From Planctomycetota bacterium (GTDB taxonomy: Bacteria; Planctomycetota; J058): 64,000 nt of DNA. The notes beneath the pieces are model-generated. The model was not told where the DNA came from and did no database searches. It saw only the letters and a list, made by a program, of their open reading frames with translations. A program made the translations under genes and the position numbers. Within the stretch, counting starts at the first letter, position 1. The number at the start of each line of letters is the position of its first letter. This document shows, piece after piece, positions 7,908-16,027 of this stretch. The DNA is taken from the NCBI GenBank assembly GCA_019636275.1, contig JAHBXY010000001.1, forward strand, positions 1 to 64,000. Reading direction: 5' to 3'.

Positions 7908-8797
7908 CGTGGGAGGCGGCGCCGGCGGCGGGTCGACGTGCAGGACGGGGCGCCCGCGGCGAGCGCCCGGCTTCCGTCCGGCGCCAGCTCCGCTGCGAGC
8001 GCGGCGCGGCGGGTGCCGCCGGGGACGGGTGGCGGCGGCGGCGGCGGCTCGAGCCCGGTCGCGCGTAGGGCGCCGTCGGAGCGCCGCGCGCTCGCCTCGA
8101 CGGGCGGGATCGGCGCGGCCGCGAGGCGCACGCGACGGCGGGCCGCGTTGTCCTCGACGGGCGCGAGGTCGTAGGTGAGCACCACGCGCCCGGCCGCGCC
8201 CGCGCCGCCGTTCCCGTTCGCCGAGGCGGAGCCTCCGCCGCCGGGCGCGCTGCCCGGGTTGGACGAGTTGATCGCCCCGGAGCCGCCGTTGCCGCCGCCG
8301 CTCGGCGCGACGCCTCCCGCGCCGCCGGTGGGGGAGCTGGCCCCGTTCGTGCCGTTCGCCCCGGTCCCGGCGCTGGACCCACCGCCTGCGCCGTAGATGC
8401 TATCGAAGTCTCCAGCGCCACCGGCGCCGCCCGAGTACTTCGTCGTCCCGACGCCGGACGAGGCCGCTCCGCCAGCGCCGCCGGCCGAGGCCGCTCCTGC
8501 CGCGCCGCCCTTCGCGAGCACGGTCGACGTGTTGCCGAAGTAGGTGTCGCCGCCCGCGGTGCCATTGGCTCCGGCCGTGCCTGCCGAGCCACCTGCCCCG
8601 ACGTTGACCGTGTACTCGGCGCTCGGCGTGACGGCGACGGTCGCGCGGCTGTAGGCGCCGCCGCCGGCGCCGCCGCCGGACGTGCCGAAGCTGCCGCCGC
8701 GGCCGCCGCCGCCGCCGCCCCAGCACTCGACCTCGACGGACGTGACGCCGGCGGGGCACGTCCACGTGGTCGAGCTGTTGAACGTCTCCTGGGGCAT
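7826..8797 (-). CDS. Glycine-rich tail fibre protein, likely frameshifted near its 3' end
   Basis: The N-terminus (MPQETFNSSTTWTCPAGV then VEVECWGGGGGG) is the hallmark of a glycine-rich phage tip domain that forms polyglycine-II helices in some receptor-binding fibres. Gly/Ala/Ser-rich sequence fills residues 25-205. From about residue 282 the reading becomes Arg/Ser-rich nonsense, whereas the other frame continues plausibly. The change coincides with a four-G run at 7947-7950 (plus strand). A one-base deletion, a sequencing error or -1 frameshifting are all possible. The 3' end given here is the formal stop only. Role: host contact at the tail tip, inferred from family and position. Confidence 0.6.
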   Translation of the reverse strand: MPQETFNSSTTWTCPAGVTSVEVECWGGGGGGRGGSFGTSGGGAGGGAYSRATVAVTPSAEYTVNVGAGGSAGTAGANGTAGGDTYFGNTSTVLAKGGAAGAASAGGAGGAASSGVGTTKYSGGAGGAGDFDSIYGAGGGSSAGTGANGTNGASSPTGGAGGVAPSGGGNGGSGAINSSNPGSAPGGGGSASANGNGGAGAAGRVVLTYDLAPVEDNAARRRVRLAAAPIPPVEASARRSDGALRATGLEPPPPPPPVPGGTRRAALAAELAPDGSRALAAGAPSCTSTRRRRRLPRCSSSARASPAPRRSTRRRGRRASPRA

Positions 8798-8816
8798 GGC
8801 GGCGGCCGTCTAGGGC

Positions 8817-9266
8817 CTACTCCTCGCAGTCGAGCTGGACCGTGCAGTCCACCGCGTCCGGCGCGGTGAGGCGCACCCCGAGGCGATCGCCGGCGCCGAT
8901 CACCGGGCACGTCTTCTCGTTGAAGAACTCGCGCAGGCCCGTCTGCGGGTGGCAGTAGCTCTCCCAGAGCACGTCGGTCGTCGTGGGCTCCGCGCTCGCC
9001 GTGTGCTGGGCGGTCGAGTCGAGGTCGTCGCCCACGCTGTCGTCCTTCTTCCGCGGCGTCAGGGCCGTCATGGTCCCCGCGTCCGTCTGCCGGACGATCT
9101 GCACGAGGGCCGGCTCGTCGGTGTTGCTCACGCCGTTGAAGCTGACGCTCAGGCCCCACACCTTGACGGCGTGGTTGGCCGCGGCGACGACCTGCACCGC
9201 GGTCTTGGCCGTGGCGGCCGTCAGGGCCACGCCGCTCTTCGTCGCCGAGAAGTACCGTCCCGCCAT
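8817..9266 (-). CDS. Small beta-rich tail-associated protein
   Basis: 149 residues beginning MAGRYFSATKSGVALTAAT. Alternating hydrophobic beta pattern with a Thr/Ala-rich N-terminus resembles small structural proteins that bind tail or capsid surfaces. ATG 9266 lies three bases beyond the stop of the upstream gene. Ends with LDCEE. No family recognised; its place among tail-tip genes supports a virion role. Confidence 0.5.
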   Translation of the reverse strand: MAGRYFSATKSGVALTAATAKTAVQVVAAANHAVKVWGLSVSFNGVSNTDEPALVQIVRQTDAGTMTALTPRKKDDSVGDDLDSTAQHTASAEPTTTDVLWESYCHPQTGLREFFNEKTCPVIGAGDRLGVRLTAPDAVDCTVQLDCEE

Positions 9267-9268
9267 GC

Positions 9269-9949
9269 CTATGCTCCCGTCCACGCGAAGTGGACCTGGT
9301 TGAGGATCGCGACGGCCGGCGGCGCGCCTGCGCCGATCGTCCGCCGCACGTAGAGCGCGACGTGCGCGCCCGCGTCGAGGGGTCCCAGTGCGATACCCGA
9401 GCCCTCTGACGTGGGCGCGGTCCACGCGTCGTCGTCGGCGCTCAGCTCGAGCCCCTCCGCCGCCGGGTCCAGCCAGGCCGTGAGCCCGTCGAGGCGGTTG
9501 GCCGACACGTTGTGGAGCTCGAGCTCCAGGACCTCGACGTCGCCCGCCTCGGCCTCGCCCGCGGCGACGTCGTCCGACCCCAGCTCGTTGTGGCGGTCCG
9601 CCAGGAACACGCGGGCCTCTTCGGCGCCCGGCGCGAGCCAGGCGAGGTCGACGCGCACCCGGAGCCAGGCGTCCCGGTCGTCGCCGCCCTCGAGCAGGTA
9701 GCTGCCGGAGGCCTCGACTCGCACGGGGCGCCCCCATGCGTCGGACCCCGGCTCGCGCCATTGGAGGCGGCGCGGCGGCGCGCCGACGCTGCGCAGGGCG
9801 CCGGTGCCCGGGCCGCAGCGGCCGGCCGCCGCCAGGGGCGTGACGCCGCGGATCGCGCCCACGACCGCCAGGCTCGCGACGTCCGACGAGCCGCCCGCCA
9901 CGCGCACGCGCAGGGCGTCGCCTCGGGTGCCGGCGCGCAGGACCGTCAC
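9269..9949 (-). CDS. Putative minor tail protein
   Basis: 226 residues from a GTG that overlaps the preceding stop (GTGA). It is beta-rich with an acidic middle (VAAGEAEAGDVEVLELEL) followed by an Ig-like pattern (ALYVRRTIGAGAPPAV). No enzymatic motif. Neighbours on both sides are tail-tip candidates. Likely part of the distal tail; identity unproven. Confidence 0.5.
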   Translation of the reverse strand: MTVLRAGTRGDALRVRVAGGSSDVASLAVVGAIRGVTPLAAAGRCGPGTGALRSVGAPPRRLQWREPGSDAWGRPVRVEASGSYLLEGGDDRDAWLRVRVDLAWLAPGAEEARVFLADRHNELGSDDVAAGEAEAGDVEVLELELHNVSANRLDGLTAWLDPAAEGLELSADDDAWTAPTSEGSGIALGPLDAGAHVALYVRRTIGAGAPPAVAILNQVHFAWTGA

Positions 9950-10503
9950 AGCGCGGCCCCGATCGTCACCCGCGCGGTCTCGTCGTCGAACGCCAGGGCG
10001 AAGTCAGGCGCGTCGGGCCGCCGCACGATCCGCTCGGGGCCGAACACGCGCGCCGTGCCCGCGTTCCCGGCCGCGTCGTAGGGGGTCACCCGCCAGGCGT
10101 AGAGCGCCAGGTCGTCCAGGCGGCCCGAGAGCCACGCGAGGGACCACGCCTCCGGCGCCTGCACGACGCGCGCGACCGTCGCCCAGTCGCCGCCGTCCTT
10201 CTGCTGCTCGACGACGTAGTGGCTCGCGTCCGCGTCGAGCGAGCGCACCCACCAGAGCGAGCGCCGCGCGGGGAAGCCCGCGGGCGCGTTGGCGATCGGG
10301 TCGTGATCGGGGTCCGTCGTGTCGACCACGTCGACGCGCGCTTGGTCGCCCGGGGGCAGCTGGACGTCGCGCCAGGGCGAGGAGGTCGCCCCGAGCCAGG
10401 CCCCGTCGAGATACCAGTGGTAGGTCACGGCGCCGGCGAGATCGCTCGTCGCGTAGACGCGCGTCGTGTCCCCCAGGCGCTCGTAGGTCACGGCCGTGAT
10501 CAC
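9946..10503 (-). CDS. Ig/fibronectin-like tail protein
   Basis: 185 residues with a fibronectin type III/Ig-like strand pattern: AVTYHWYLDGAWLG early, then ASHYVVEQQKDGGDWATVAR and YAWRVTPYDAAGNAG, phrasing typical of such modules on phage tails. GTG start and stop both overlap neighbours by four bases. Such domains usually sit on virion surfaces and bind cells or glycans weakly. Position after the tape measure supports a distal tail location. Confidence 0.55.
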   Translation of the reverse strand: MITAVTYERLGDTTRVYATSDLAGAVTYHWYLDGAWLGATSSPWRDVQLPPGDQARVDVVDTTDPDHDPIANAPAGFPARRSLWWVRSLDADASHYVVEQQKDGGDWATVARVVQAPEAWSLAWLSGRLDDLALYAWRVTPYDAAGNAGTARVFGPERIVRRPDAPDFALAFDDETARVTIGAAL

Positions 10504-10859
10504 GCGACCTTGACCCCCTCGACGGTGACCTCCCCGCGGGTGTCGTACCCGGGGCCGAAGGCGGCGCGCCGCTCGAGCTCGCCCACGCGCACGACGAGGC
10601 ACCCCCCGTGCGTCCCGCCGAAGTCGTCGACGATCGAGACGACCGCGCCCTGTAGGGCCTGGAGCGCCTGATGCCAGGCGACGACGTTCGAGTGGACGTC
10701 GTACAGGACCGCGCGGAAGGCGAAGTCCCCGTCCGAGAAGCCGAGGAGCAGGCCGGCCTGCCCGGAGAGGCCGGGGACGTGCCAGGTCTCCACGCGCTGG
10801 CTCGGGCCGCGGGAACTGCCCTTCACCATGCTGCACGCGACCCCGCCGACGCCGGCCAC
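10500..10859 (-). CDS. Small tail protein following the tape measure
   Basis: 119 residues from GTG 10859, three bases past the tape-measure stop. Beta-rich, with VETWHVPGLSGQAGLLLGF near the start and EVTVEGVKV at the end. In siphoviruses the gene after the tape measure often encodes a distal-tail adaptor, but this protein is shorter than those. No family recognised. Confidence 0.5.
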   Translation of the reverse strand: MAGVGGVACSMVKGSSRGPSQRVETWHVPGLSGQAGLLLGFSDGDFAFRAVLYDVHSNVVAWHQALQALQGAVVSIVDDFGGTHGGCLVVRVGELERRAAFGPGYDTRGEVTVEGVKVA

Positions 10860-10862
10860 GGC

Positions 10863-12293
10863 CTACCGCCCCCCGGGCGTGCCGAGGTCGCCGGGCAGGA
10901 TCCGGCCGCTCGGGCCCTCGGTGTTCGTCGCGATCCGCTCGAGGCGCTGGAGGGCCTCGGCGTTAGGGTCGATCGCGTTGGACTGGCCGAAGGTGACCAG
11001 GCGCGCGAACCAAGCGCCCATGGCCGCGAGCCGGGGGTTGTTGAGGCCCCACTCGCCCGCCCACTGCTCGGCCTGGACCATGGGCTCCGACCAGCCCTCG
11101 GCGCGCATGCTGGCGGCGCGCTCCTGAAGCAGCGCCTCGCCGATCGCCCGCACCTGGCCCATGCCCTCGGCCGAGAGCTGCTCGGCGGCGCCGGCGCGGC
11201 GCCCGAAGCGCTGGACCGCGATCGTCGTGTCGGCCGACCCCGCGTCGATGAGCGCGGCGCCCAGCTCGCGCGGGGTCGCCTGGAGCTCCCGCTCGCGGGC
11301 CGTCACGCTGTCGAGGTCGCCGGCCAGGGCGCTGTAGGCGCGGAAGGCCTGCTCGGAGTGGAGGTACTTGATCACGTCCGCGACGTCGTGGCTCATGCGG
11401 GTGCGCTTGCGGCGCCCGCGGCCCTCCTCGACCGGGACGCCCTCGGCCGAGATGCGCCGGACGTGCTCGAGCGCGTCGCCCTGGAGGCCGTGGCGGCCGA
11501 GGGCCGTCATGAGCGCGGCGAGCTGCGTGCCGCCCTCCTCGGGCGTGCCGGCCGCGGTCGCCACCGTCGAGAACATGGCGAGGAGCTGCTCGTCCGAGAC
11601 GCCCAGCGCGCGGGCCATGCCGCCCGAGCGGCTGACCGCCTTGAGGACGGCGTCGAGGTTGCCTGGCGAGGTCCTGGCCGTCGTGACGCCCTTGGCCAGG
11701 ATCGACTGGAAGTCGCCGGTCTCCGCCTCGCCCATGGACGCCCGGAGCGTCGCGATCGCCGTCGCGGCGGCCGTCGGGTCGCCGACCGTGCCGTAGAGCC
11801 GCGCCGCGAGGTCCGTCGTCGCGCGGTCCTCGAAGCCGGCGCTGCGGATGCCGAACACGAGCCCGGCGGCCTCGGAGAGGTCCCTGCCCGCGCCCATGGA
11901 GAAGACGCGCCGCGCCTCGTCGGTCAGCTCGCGCAGCTTCGCCGGGTCGCCGCCGGCGAGCTGGCCGAGCTGCTCGAGGCCGGTCGACCCGCGGACCTGG
12001 TTGGCGGCTTCCTTCTGCCTGTCGATCACCCGCTCGAGGACCTGGGCGACGGTCTCGTAGCCGGAGCGGAGCGCGTCGATCGCGCTGCCCCAGGGGGCCA
12101 TGGACGCCGCGGCGCGCGTCATGGACTGCGCCATCTTGTCGATCTCGCTCGTGGCGTCGCGCGAGGCGCGGGAGGACGCCTGGCCGGCGTTCGCCGCGGC
12201 GACGGCGAGGTCGCGCTCGCGCTGGATGATCTTGTCCAGCGAGCGCATCACGCGCTGCTCGTCGCTCGACATGACCACCGTGAGGTCCGCCAC
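10863..12293 (-). CDS. Tail tape-measure protein
   Basis: 476 residues, long alpha-helical and Ala/Gln/Arg rich, with little predicted beta structure. The pattern (KIIQRERDLAVAAANAGQ near the start, many LRELTDEARR and AMSTV-like helices) and the position directly after the frameshifted chaperone pair identify the tape measure, which sets tail length and occupies the tube lumen. Its length is short compared with lambda gpH; by the usual proportionality a tail of roughly 70 nm would be expected (inference). GTG start lies four bases beyond the stop of the frameshift product. No transmembrane or lytic domain is evident. Confidence 0.75.
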   Translation of the reverse strand: MADLTVVMSSDEQRVMRSLDKIIQRERDLAVAAANAGQASSRASRDATSEIDKMAQSMTRAAASMAPWGSAIDALRSGYETVAQVLERVIDRQKEAANQVRGSTGLEQLGQLAGGDPAKLRELTDEARRVFSMGAGRDLSEAAGLVFGIRSAGFEDRATTDLAARLYGTVGDPTAAATAIATLRASMGEAETGDFQSILAKGVTTARTSPGNLDAVLKAVSRSGGMARALGVSDEQLLAMFSTVATAAGTPEEGGTQLAALMTALGRHGLQGDALEHVRRISAEGVPVEEGRGRRKRTRMSHDVADVIKYLHSEQAFRAYSALAGDLDSVTARERELQATPRELGAALIDAGSADTTIAVQRFGRRAGAAEQLSAEGMGQVRAIGEALLQERAASMRAEGWSEPMVQAEQWAGEWGLNNPRLAAMGAWFARLVTFGQSNAIDPNAEALQRLERIATNTEGPSGRILPGDLGTPGGR

Positions 12294-12296
12294 CGA

Positions 12297-13072
12297 TCAC
12301 CCCGTCGCGGTCGTCGCCACGACCAGCTCTGCCACCGTCGGCTCGTGCTCCACCAGGCCGCTGCGCCACGCCCTCAGGAGGGCCCAGCGGCCTCCACTTT
12401 TCCCCGCAGGTCCTCCAGCGCGGGCAGGTCGATCAGCGCCTTGACGACCTCGACCTGCGTCCCCGTCGTGAAGAGCCCGAACGCGCTGAGCTCGGCCGGG
12501 CCCAGGCGGTAGTTGACCGCCAGGGCCGCCGCCGCCGCGTCGCACTCGACGTCAGCCGTGACCTCGCCGGCGGCGGTCGTGTCGGCCCCCAGGAGCGCGT
12601 CCCAGAGCGCGCAGGCGGTCTCCCAGAGCCGCGCGTAGGCCGGGAGCACGTCCCCCGTGCTCCAGCTCGCGCCGTCCCAGCGGAGCGCGCGCGGCAGGGA
12701 GCTCGAGCCGTTCACCCGGCGCGCGACCGGGACCAGCCAGTCGCGCCCGTCGGCGAGCGTGACCCGGTGCCCAGGGACCTGCACGCGGCGGGCGAGGTCC
12801 TCCGGGCCAGGCGGAGCGTCCGGCTGCCAGCCGAGCCACGCCCGGCCGCCCGGCAGAGCCTCCCAGCGCGCGGTGGCCCAGCCCTGAGGCAGGGCCGGCC
12901 GCCCTTGGGGACACGGGGGCGCGACGATCACGCCGCGGCCGCCGTCCGGCCCACGCTCCATGGGGAGGACGGGGCCGCAGGCCTGGCCGTCGAGCGCGTA
13001 GCCGAGGCCGGCCGACTCGAACGTCACGCGGCCGGCCTTCGCGGCGCCGGGGAAGTAGTACAGCGGGCCCAT
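12297..13072 (-). CDS. Tail-assembly chaperone, long form made by -1 ribosomal frameshift
   Basis: A GGGAAAA heptamer at 12404-12398 on the minus strand is correctly phased (G GGA AAA) for tandem -1 slippage, as in lambda G/GT where it is G GGA AAG. Shifting there extends the short form by 33 residues that start SGGRWALLRAW and end VAELVVATTATG, giving about 258 residues. The -1 stop lies four bases before the tape-measure start. In long-tailed phages the long form bridges the tail tube protein and tape measure during assembly. Strongly supported by position and slip site; frameshift efficiency is unknown. Confidence 0.8.
12374..13072 (-). CDS. Tail-assembly chaperone, short (zero-frame) form
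   Basis: 232 residues starting MGPLYYFPGAAKAG, between the major tail protein and the tape measure, ending EDLRGKVEAAGPS just after the slip site. It is larger than lambda gpG (140 residues), with a globular N-terminal half. It is thought to coat the tape measure before tube polymerisation and is absent from the virion. The ATG is four bases past the upstream stop. Confidence 0.75.
   Translation of the reverse strand: MGPLYYFPGAAKAGRVTFESAGLGYALDGQACGPVLPMERGPDGGRGVIVAPPCPQGRPALPQGWATARWEALPGGRAWLGWQPDAPPGPEDLARRVQVPGHRVTLADGRDWLVPVARRVNGSSSLPRALRWDGASWSTGDVLPAYARLWETACALWDALLGADTTAAGEVTADVECDAAAAALAVNYRLGPAELSAFGLFTTGTQVEVVKALIDLPALEDLRGKVEAAGPS
12398..12404 (-). promoter_or_regulatory. -1 frameshift slippery heptamer G GGA AAA
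   Basis: On the minus strand the codons CGG GGA AAA GTG contain a perfect X XXY YYZ site. The zero frame stops 24 bases downstream, and the -1 frame stays open to 12297, immediately before the tape-measure gene. Confidence 0.85.
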
Positions 13073-13075
13073 GGG

Positions 13076-14020
13076 CTACTCGATCGCCGCCGTGGTGCTG
13101 ACCGCGATCGGGGCGGAGGTCCCGATCGTGGCCCAGGGGGTGATGAGCAGGTCGATCGTCTTCGGGTCGCCCTCGACCGCCTGCGGCTCGATCCGGCACT
13201 TCCCGAGCGTGAGCGAGATGTGCTCGGCCGTCGCGTCGGCGACGAACGTGCCGCCCTCCGCCCGCTTGCGGAAGTAGACGATCACCTCCCCTGCGGCCTT
13301 GTAGAGCCCGTCCTCCGTCAGGGACGTCGTGATGTCGAGGTGGCGCGTGCGGACGCGGATGCTCGGCTGGACCGACCGGATCGAGCAGAAGGTCGGGTAG
13401 ACGTCCGAGTCCCGCCCCTCGGAGACGACCTGGACGCCGGGGTCGACCTCGACCGACTCGATCCCCTGGAGGGTCGTCCCGTCGACGTCGATCGGGCCGA
13501 CGGTCCACACCGCGTCGGGCCCCGCGTTGTGCGACGGGAGCGCCGCCGCCTCGTCGTAGACGATCGGCGAGGCGCCGTCGTTCGAGCGCGCGTAGACCTC
13601 GACCTCGACCTCGGCGGCCTCCTGGTGGCGCGCCGACAGCCGCCGGAGCACGGCCAGGCCGTTGGCGATCGTCGTCTTGTGGTTGACGCTCCCGCTCATG
13701 CGGGTGCCGCCCTGAGCCATGCGGCGGAAGTAGAGCTCCACGCCGGGGTGGCTGCCGTCGCTGTTCACGAGCATGCCGCTGAAGCCGACCTGCGCCAGGA
13801 CGACGGCGAGGTCCACGCTCGTGAACCGCGCGACGGGCGCGCCGGCGACGAGCGAGCCGAACGACCCGAACACCTCCCCGTCCCCCGCCTCGACCATGGT
13901 GCGGAGGCCCGTGTTCAGGCTCGCGGCGCGCACGCCGTCGACGTAGACGGCCGCGGCCGACTGCGCGGTCGCCGCGTGGAGCTTCACCGCGTAGTCCAGG
14001 TACAGCTTCGAGACGCTCAC
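13076..14020 (-). CDS. Major tail (tube) protein
   Basis: 314 residues from GTG 14020, overlapping the upstream stop (GTGA). Beta-rich throughout, with the internal VYVDGVRAASLNTGLRTMV start and DITTSLTEDGLYKAAGEVIVYF strands typical of tube proteins. It lies between small head-tail joining genes and the tail chaperones, the conserved place of the tube protein. It would form stacked hexamers around the tape measure. A C-terminal Ig-like module is possible but not clear. Confidence 0.65.
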   Translation of the reverse strand: MSVSKLYLDYAVKLHAATAQSAAAVYVDGVRAASLNTGLRTMVEAGDGEVFGSFGSLVAGAPVARFTSVDLAVVLAQVGFSGMLVNSDGSHPGVELYFRRMAQGGTRMSGSVNHKTTIANGLAVLRRLSARHQEAAEVEVEVYARSNDGASPIVYDEAAALPSHNAGPDAVWTVGPIDVDGTTLQGIESVEVDPGVQVVSEGRDSDVYPTFCSIRSVQPSIRVRTRHLDITTSLTEDGLYKAAGEVIVYFRKRAEGGTFVADATAEHISLTLGKCRIEPQAVEGDPKTIDLLITPWATIGTSAPIAVSTTAAIE

Positions 14021-14547
14021 GCCTTGACCTCCTCGGCCGCCGCGCTCGAGCGCGCCGCCCGCAGCTCCCGCCGGAGCGCCCTGTCCAGCTCGACCGCGAT
14101 CGCCTTCCGGTCGCGGTTGCTGAACGCGCTGATCTCGGCGGCGAAGTTGATCTGCCCGGGCGCCGCCTTGGTGGGGCGGAGGTAGGCCGGGCCGAACACC
14201 TTCACCGCCACGCCGCCCTCGGCGCGGAAGCCCGCCGCCGGGCCCGCGCGCCGGACGCCGCCGGTCCCGCCCTGCGCGCGCACCTCGCGCATGCGCAGGA
14301 CCTGCCGCTCGAGCTTGCCGCTGTACACCAGCGGCCGCTGGTGGCCGTGCTTGCGCAGCTTGCGGCGCTCGTGGCCGCGCGAGCGCGCGGGGTAGCCGTA
14401 TTCGCGGTAGGCGCCGCGATCGAAGTGCTTGGGCAGGATCTTCTCGTGCCAGAACGCGGCCACGGCCTCCCACGCGCGCTGGCTGACCTCGCGCCAGGTC
14501 GCCGCGCTCACGTGCCGCCGGACCACCTTCTGGACGATCTGGATCAC
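14017..14547 (-). CDS. Head-tail joining / minor tail protein candidate
   Basis: 176 residues, basic N-terminal half with an amphipathic helix (QIVQKVVRRHVSAATWREVS) and an LVYSGKLERQVLRM segment. The layout resembles HK97-gp10-type tail-completion proteins, which lie just before the tail tube gene. Two starts are close together; GTG 14547 overlaps the small upstream gene by four bases. Assignment is by position and general shape. Confidence 0.5.
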   Translation of the reverse strand: MIQIVQKVVRRHVSAATWREVSQRAWEAVAAFWHEKILPKHFDRGAYREYGYPARSRGHERRKLRKHGHQRPLVYSGKLERQVLRMREVRAQGGTGGVRRAGPAAGFRAEGGVAVKVFGPAYLRPTKAAPGQINFAAEISAFSNRDRKAIAVELDRALRRELRAARSSAAAEEVKA

Positions 14548-14717
14548 CCGCCACGCGCCTTCTTGATCTTCTCGCGGAGGTTCCAGCGGACGTTGTCCCA
14601 GTGCTCGCGGCCGCCCGACGGTCCTGCCGACTCGTCGAACATCGTGACGTCGCTGAGCAGGAGCACGAGCAAGCTCGACTCCTCCTCGGTGAGCGTGATC
14701 GGATCGGACTCGGCCAC
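14544..14717 (-). CDS. Small acidic/basic protein, 57 residues
   Basis: A short gene starting VAESDPITLTEEESSLL with GTG 14717 and ending NLREKIKKARGG. Its TGA overlaps the GTG of the next gene, and it fills what would otherwise be an unusual gap in this compact operon. The first half is acidic and helical and the second is basic. In some phages small proteins here are accessory chaperones or joining factors. No family seen. Confidence 0.55.
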   Translation of the reverse strand: MAESDPITLTEEESSLLVLLLSDVTMFDESAGPSGGREHWDNVRWNLREKIKKARGG

Positions 14718-14721
14718 GCCC

Positions 14722-15216
14722 TCAGCTCCGCGTCAGGACGGCCAGGAGGAACGGGATCGCCGCCCGGAGCGCCTCAGCCCCGGCGGCGGCGATCGCCCGC
14801 TTGACCGCCGCCACGTCGCGCGCGCGCTGGTCGGCCTCGTCGACGACGGCGAGGGTCGCGTCCCGGAACGCCCGCCGGCGCTCCTGGTGGGGGAGCCCCT
14901 CGATCGCGAGGAGCGCCTCGTCCGCGCGCGCGCTGTCGCCCGCGTGGAGCAGCGTCAGGCCGGCGCGCAGGCGGCCCACGCCCAGGCGGCCCAGCTCGGG
15001 CGTGACGCGCGAGAGGGGGCGCAGGCCCGCCAGGACCATGTCCCGGTCGAGCCCGTCGAGGCGGCGCTGGGCCGCGTCCTGCGCCTGGCGGATCGCCTGC
15101 GCGGCCCAGCCCTCCGCGCGGTCGTCGGTGACGCGCGTCGCGACCGACCGCAGGAGGTCGTGGACCTGCTCCGAGAGGTCCAGCTCCGCCAGGGAGTCGA
15201 GCGTGTTGCGGGCCAC
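14722..15216 (-). CDS. Helical protein of unknown function in tail module
   Basis: 164 residues from GTG 15216, preceded by GAGGAG. Almost entirely alpha-helical (LSEQVHDLLRSVATR, LLHAGDSARADEALLAIEG), with a hydrophobic C-terminal segment IPFLLAVLT that could touch a membrane. No conserved motif. It sits between the membrane-protein cassette and the tail tube, so it could belong to either. Confidence 0.5.
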   Translation of the reverse strand: MARNTLDSLAELDLSEQVHDLLRSVATRVTDDRAEGWAAQAIRQAQDAAQRRLDGLDRDMVLAGLRPLSRVTPELGRLGVGRLRAGLTLLHAGDSARADEALLAIEGLPHQERRRAFRDATLAVVDEADQRARDVAAVKRAIAAAGAEALRAAIPFLLAVLTRS

Positions 15217-15218
15217 CT

Positions 15219-15734
15219 TCAGCGCTCCTCGTGGGCGGGGCCGTCGACCTCGAGCCGGTAGGCCTCGATCCGCGCCCGGGTGTCGGGCGGCAGCTCGTCG
15301 CCAGTGAGGCTCAGGCGCAGCGCCGCCCAGGCGTCGGCGTTGTCGAGCGCGACCTCGCGCGCGTCCTGGGACATGGACGGGTCGCCGGCCACGCCCATGT
15401 TGTGGGCGACGCCGTGGTCGAGGAGGCGGCGGTCGGCGTCGGAGACGCAGCCCCCGAGGGCCAGGAGGAGGACGACCAGGGCGACGAGGACCAGGACCAC
15501 GAGGCCGGGGAGCGGGCTCCAGGCGGGGACGTCGACCGCGCGCATGCGCACGGTGGGCGCCTCCGAGAAGCCGCTGATGCGGCAGGCCTCCAGCGCCTCC
15601 TGGCGCTGCTTGGCCGTCGGGCGCGGCGCGCGCGCGCAGGTGTCCTCGGTGATGCGGAACTGGGCCTCGATGCACTCGCGGGTGACCCTCTGCGGCGCGC
15701 CGTTCCTCGACGCCCGCTCGCTCGGCTGATGCAT
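15219..15734 (-). CDS. Membrane protein with lipobox-like motif (possible spanin component)
   Basis: Up to 171 residues. A strongly hydrophobic stretch (VVLVLVALVVLLLALGGC) ends in a lipobox-like LGGC. If translation starts at the internal MRAVDVPAW, this is a lipoprotein of about 110 residues with a 33-residue signal. With the neighbouring single-pass protein it resembles an inner/outer spanin pair used to fuse membranes at lysis, but the order and sizes are not canonical. The start is therefore uncertain; the longer ATG start is listed. The region before the hydrophobic part contains cysteines (CIEAQFRITEDTCARA), unusual for a cytoplasmic leader. Confidence 0.5.
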   Translation of the reverse strand: MHQPSERASRNGAPQRVTRECIEAQFRITEDTCARAPRPTAKQRQEALEACRISGFSEAPTVRMRAVDVPAWSPLPGLVVLVLVALVVLLLALGGCVSDADRRLLDHGVAHNMGVAGDPSMSQDAREVALDNADAWAALRLSLTGDELPPDTRARIEAYRLEVDGPAHEER

Positions 15735-15738
15735 GCGA

Positions 15739-15978
15739 TCAGTCCCCCTTGTTGCCCGCCTTGGAGAGGCGGTCGTTGATCTGGGTCAGGCGCTGGAGCT
15801 CGGCCGTGCGCTCGTCAGCGCGGGCCTTCTCCGAGTCGCGCCAGAGCTTGAAGATGTAGGCGACCACGACGAGGAGCAGCGCGATCGCAGCCCCCATGAA
15901 CGGGACCACGTCGCGGGCGCTGACCAGGTCGGTCGCCGCCTTCGCCATGGTCTCGGCCTGTCCGATCAGCAGGTGCAC
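15739..15978 (-). CDS. Single-pass membrane protein with C-terminal coiled coil (holin or i-spanin candidate)
   Basis: 79 residues: short N-terminal part, one transmembrane helix (residues about 26-44, MGAAIALLLVVVAYIFKLW) and a charged coiled-coil tail (SEKARADERTAELQRLTQIN). GTG 15978 is preceded by AGGAGGCGAG, a strong ribosome site. This topology fits an inner-membrane spanin or a small holin. It lies between the lipobox protein and a lipoprotein with a zinc-protease motif, supporting a lysis cassette. Confidence 0.55.
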   Translation of the reverse strand: MHLLIGQAETMAKAATDLVSARDVVPFMGAAIALLLVVVAYIFKLWRDSEKARADERTAELQRLTQINDRLSKAGNKGD

Positions 15979-16027
15979 CCTCGCCTCCTCTCTCTGTCGT
16001 GTTACCCGGCGGGTCGGACCCGTCCGC

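Noticed and set aside
10671..12512. Long plus-strand frame opposite the tape-measure gene
   Set aside because: No domain; the minus-strand tape measure and chaperone frameshift explain the region.
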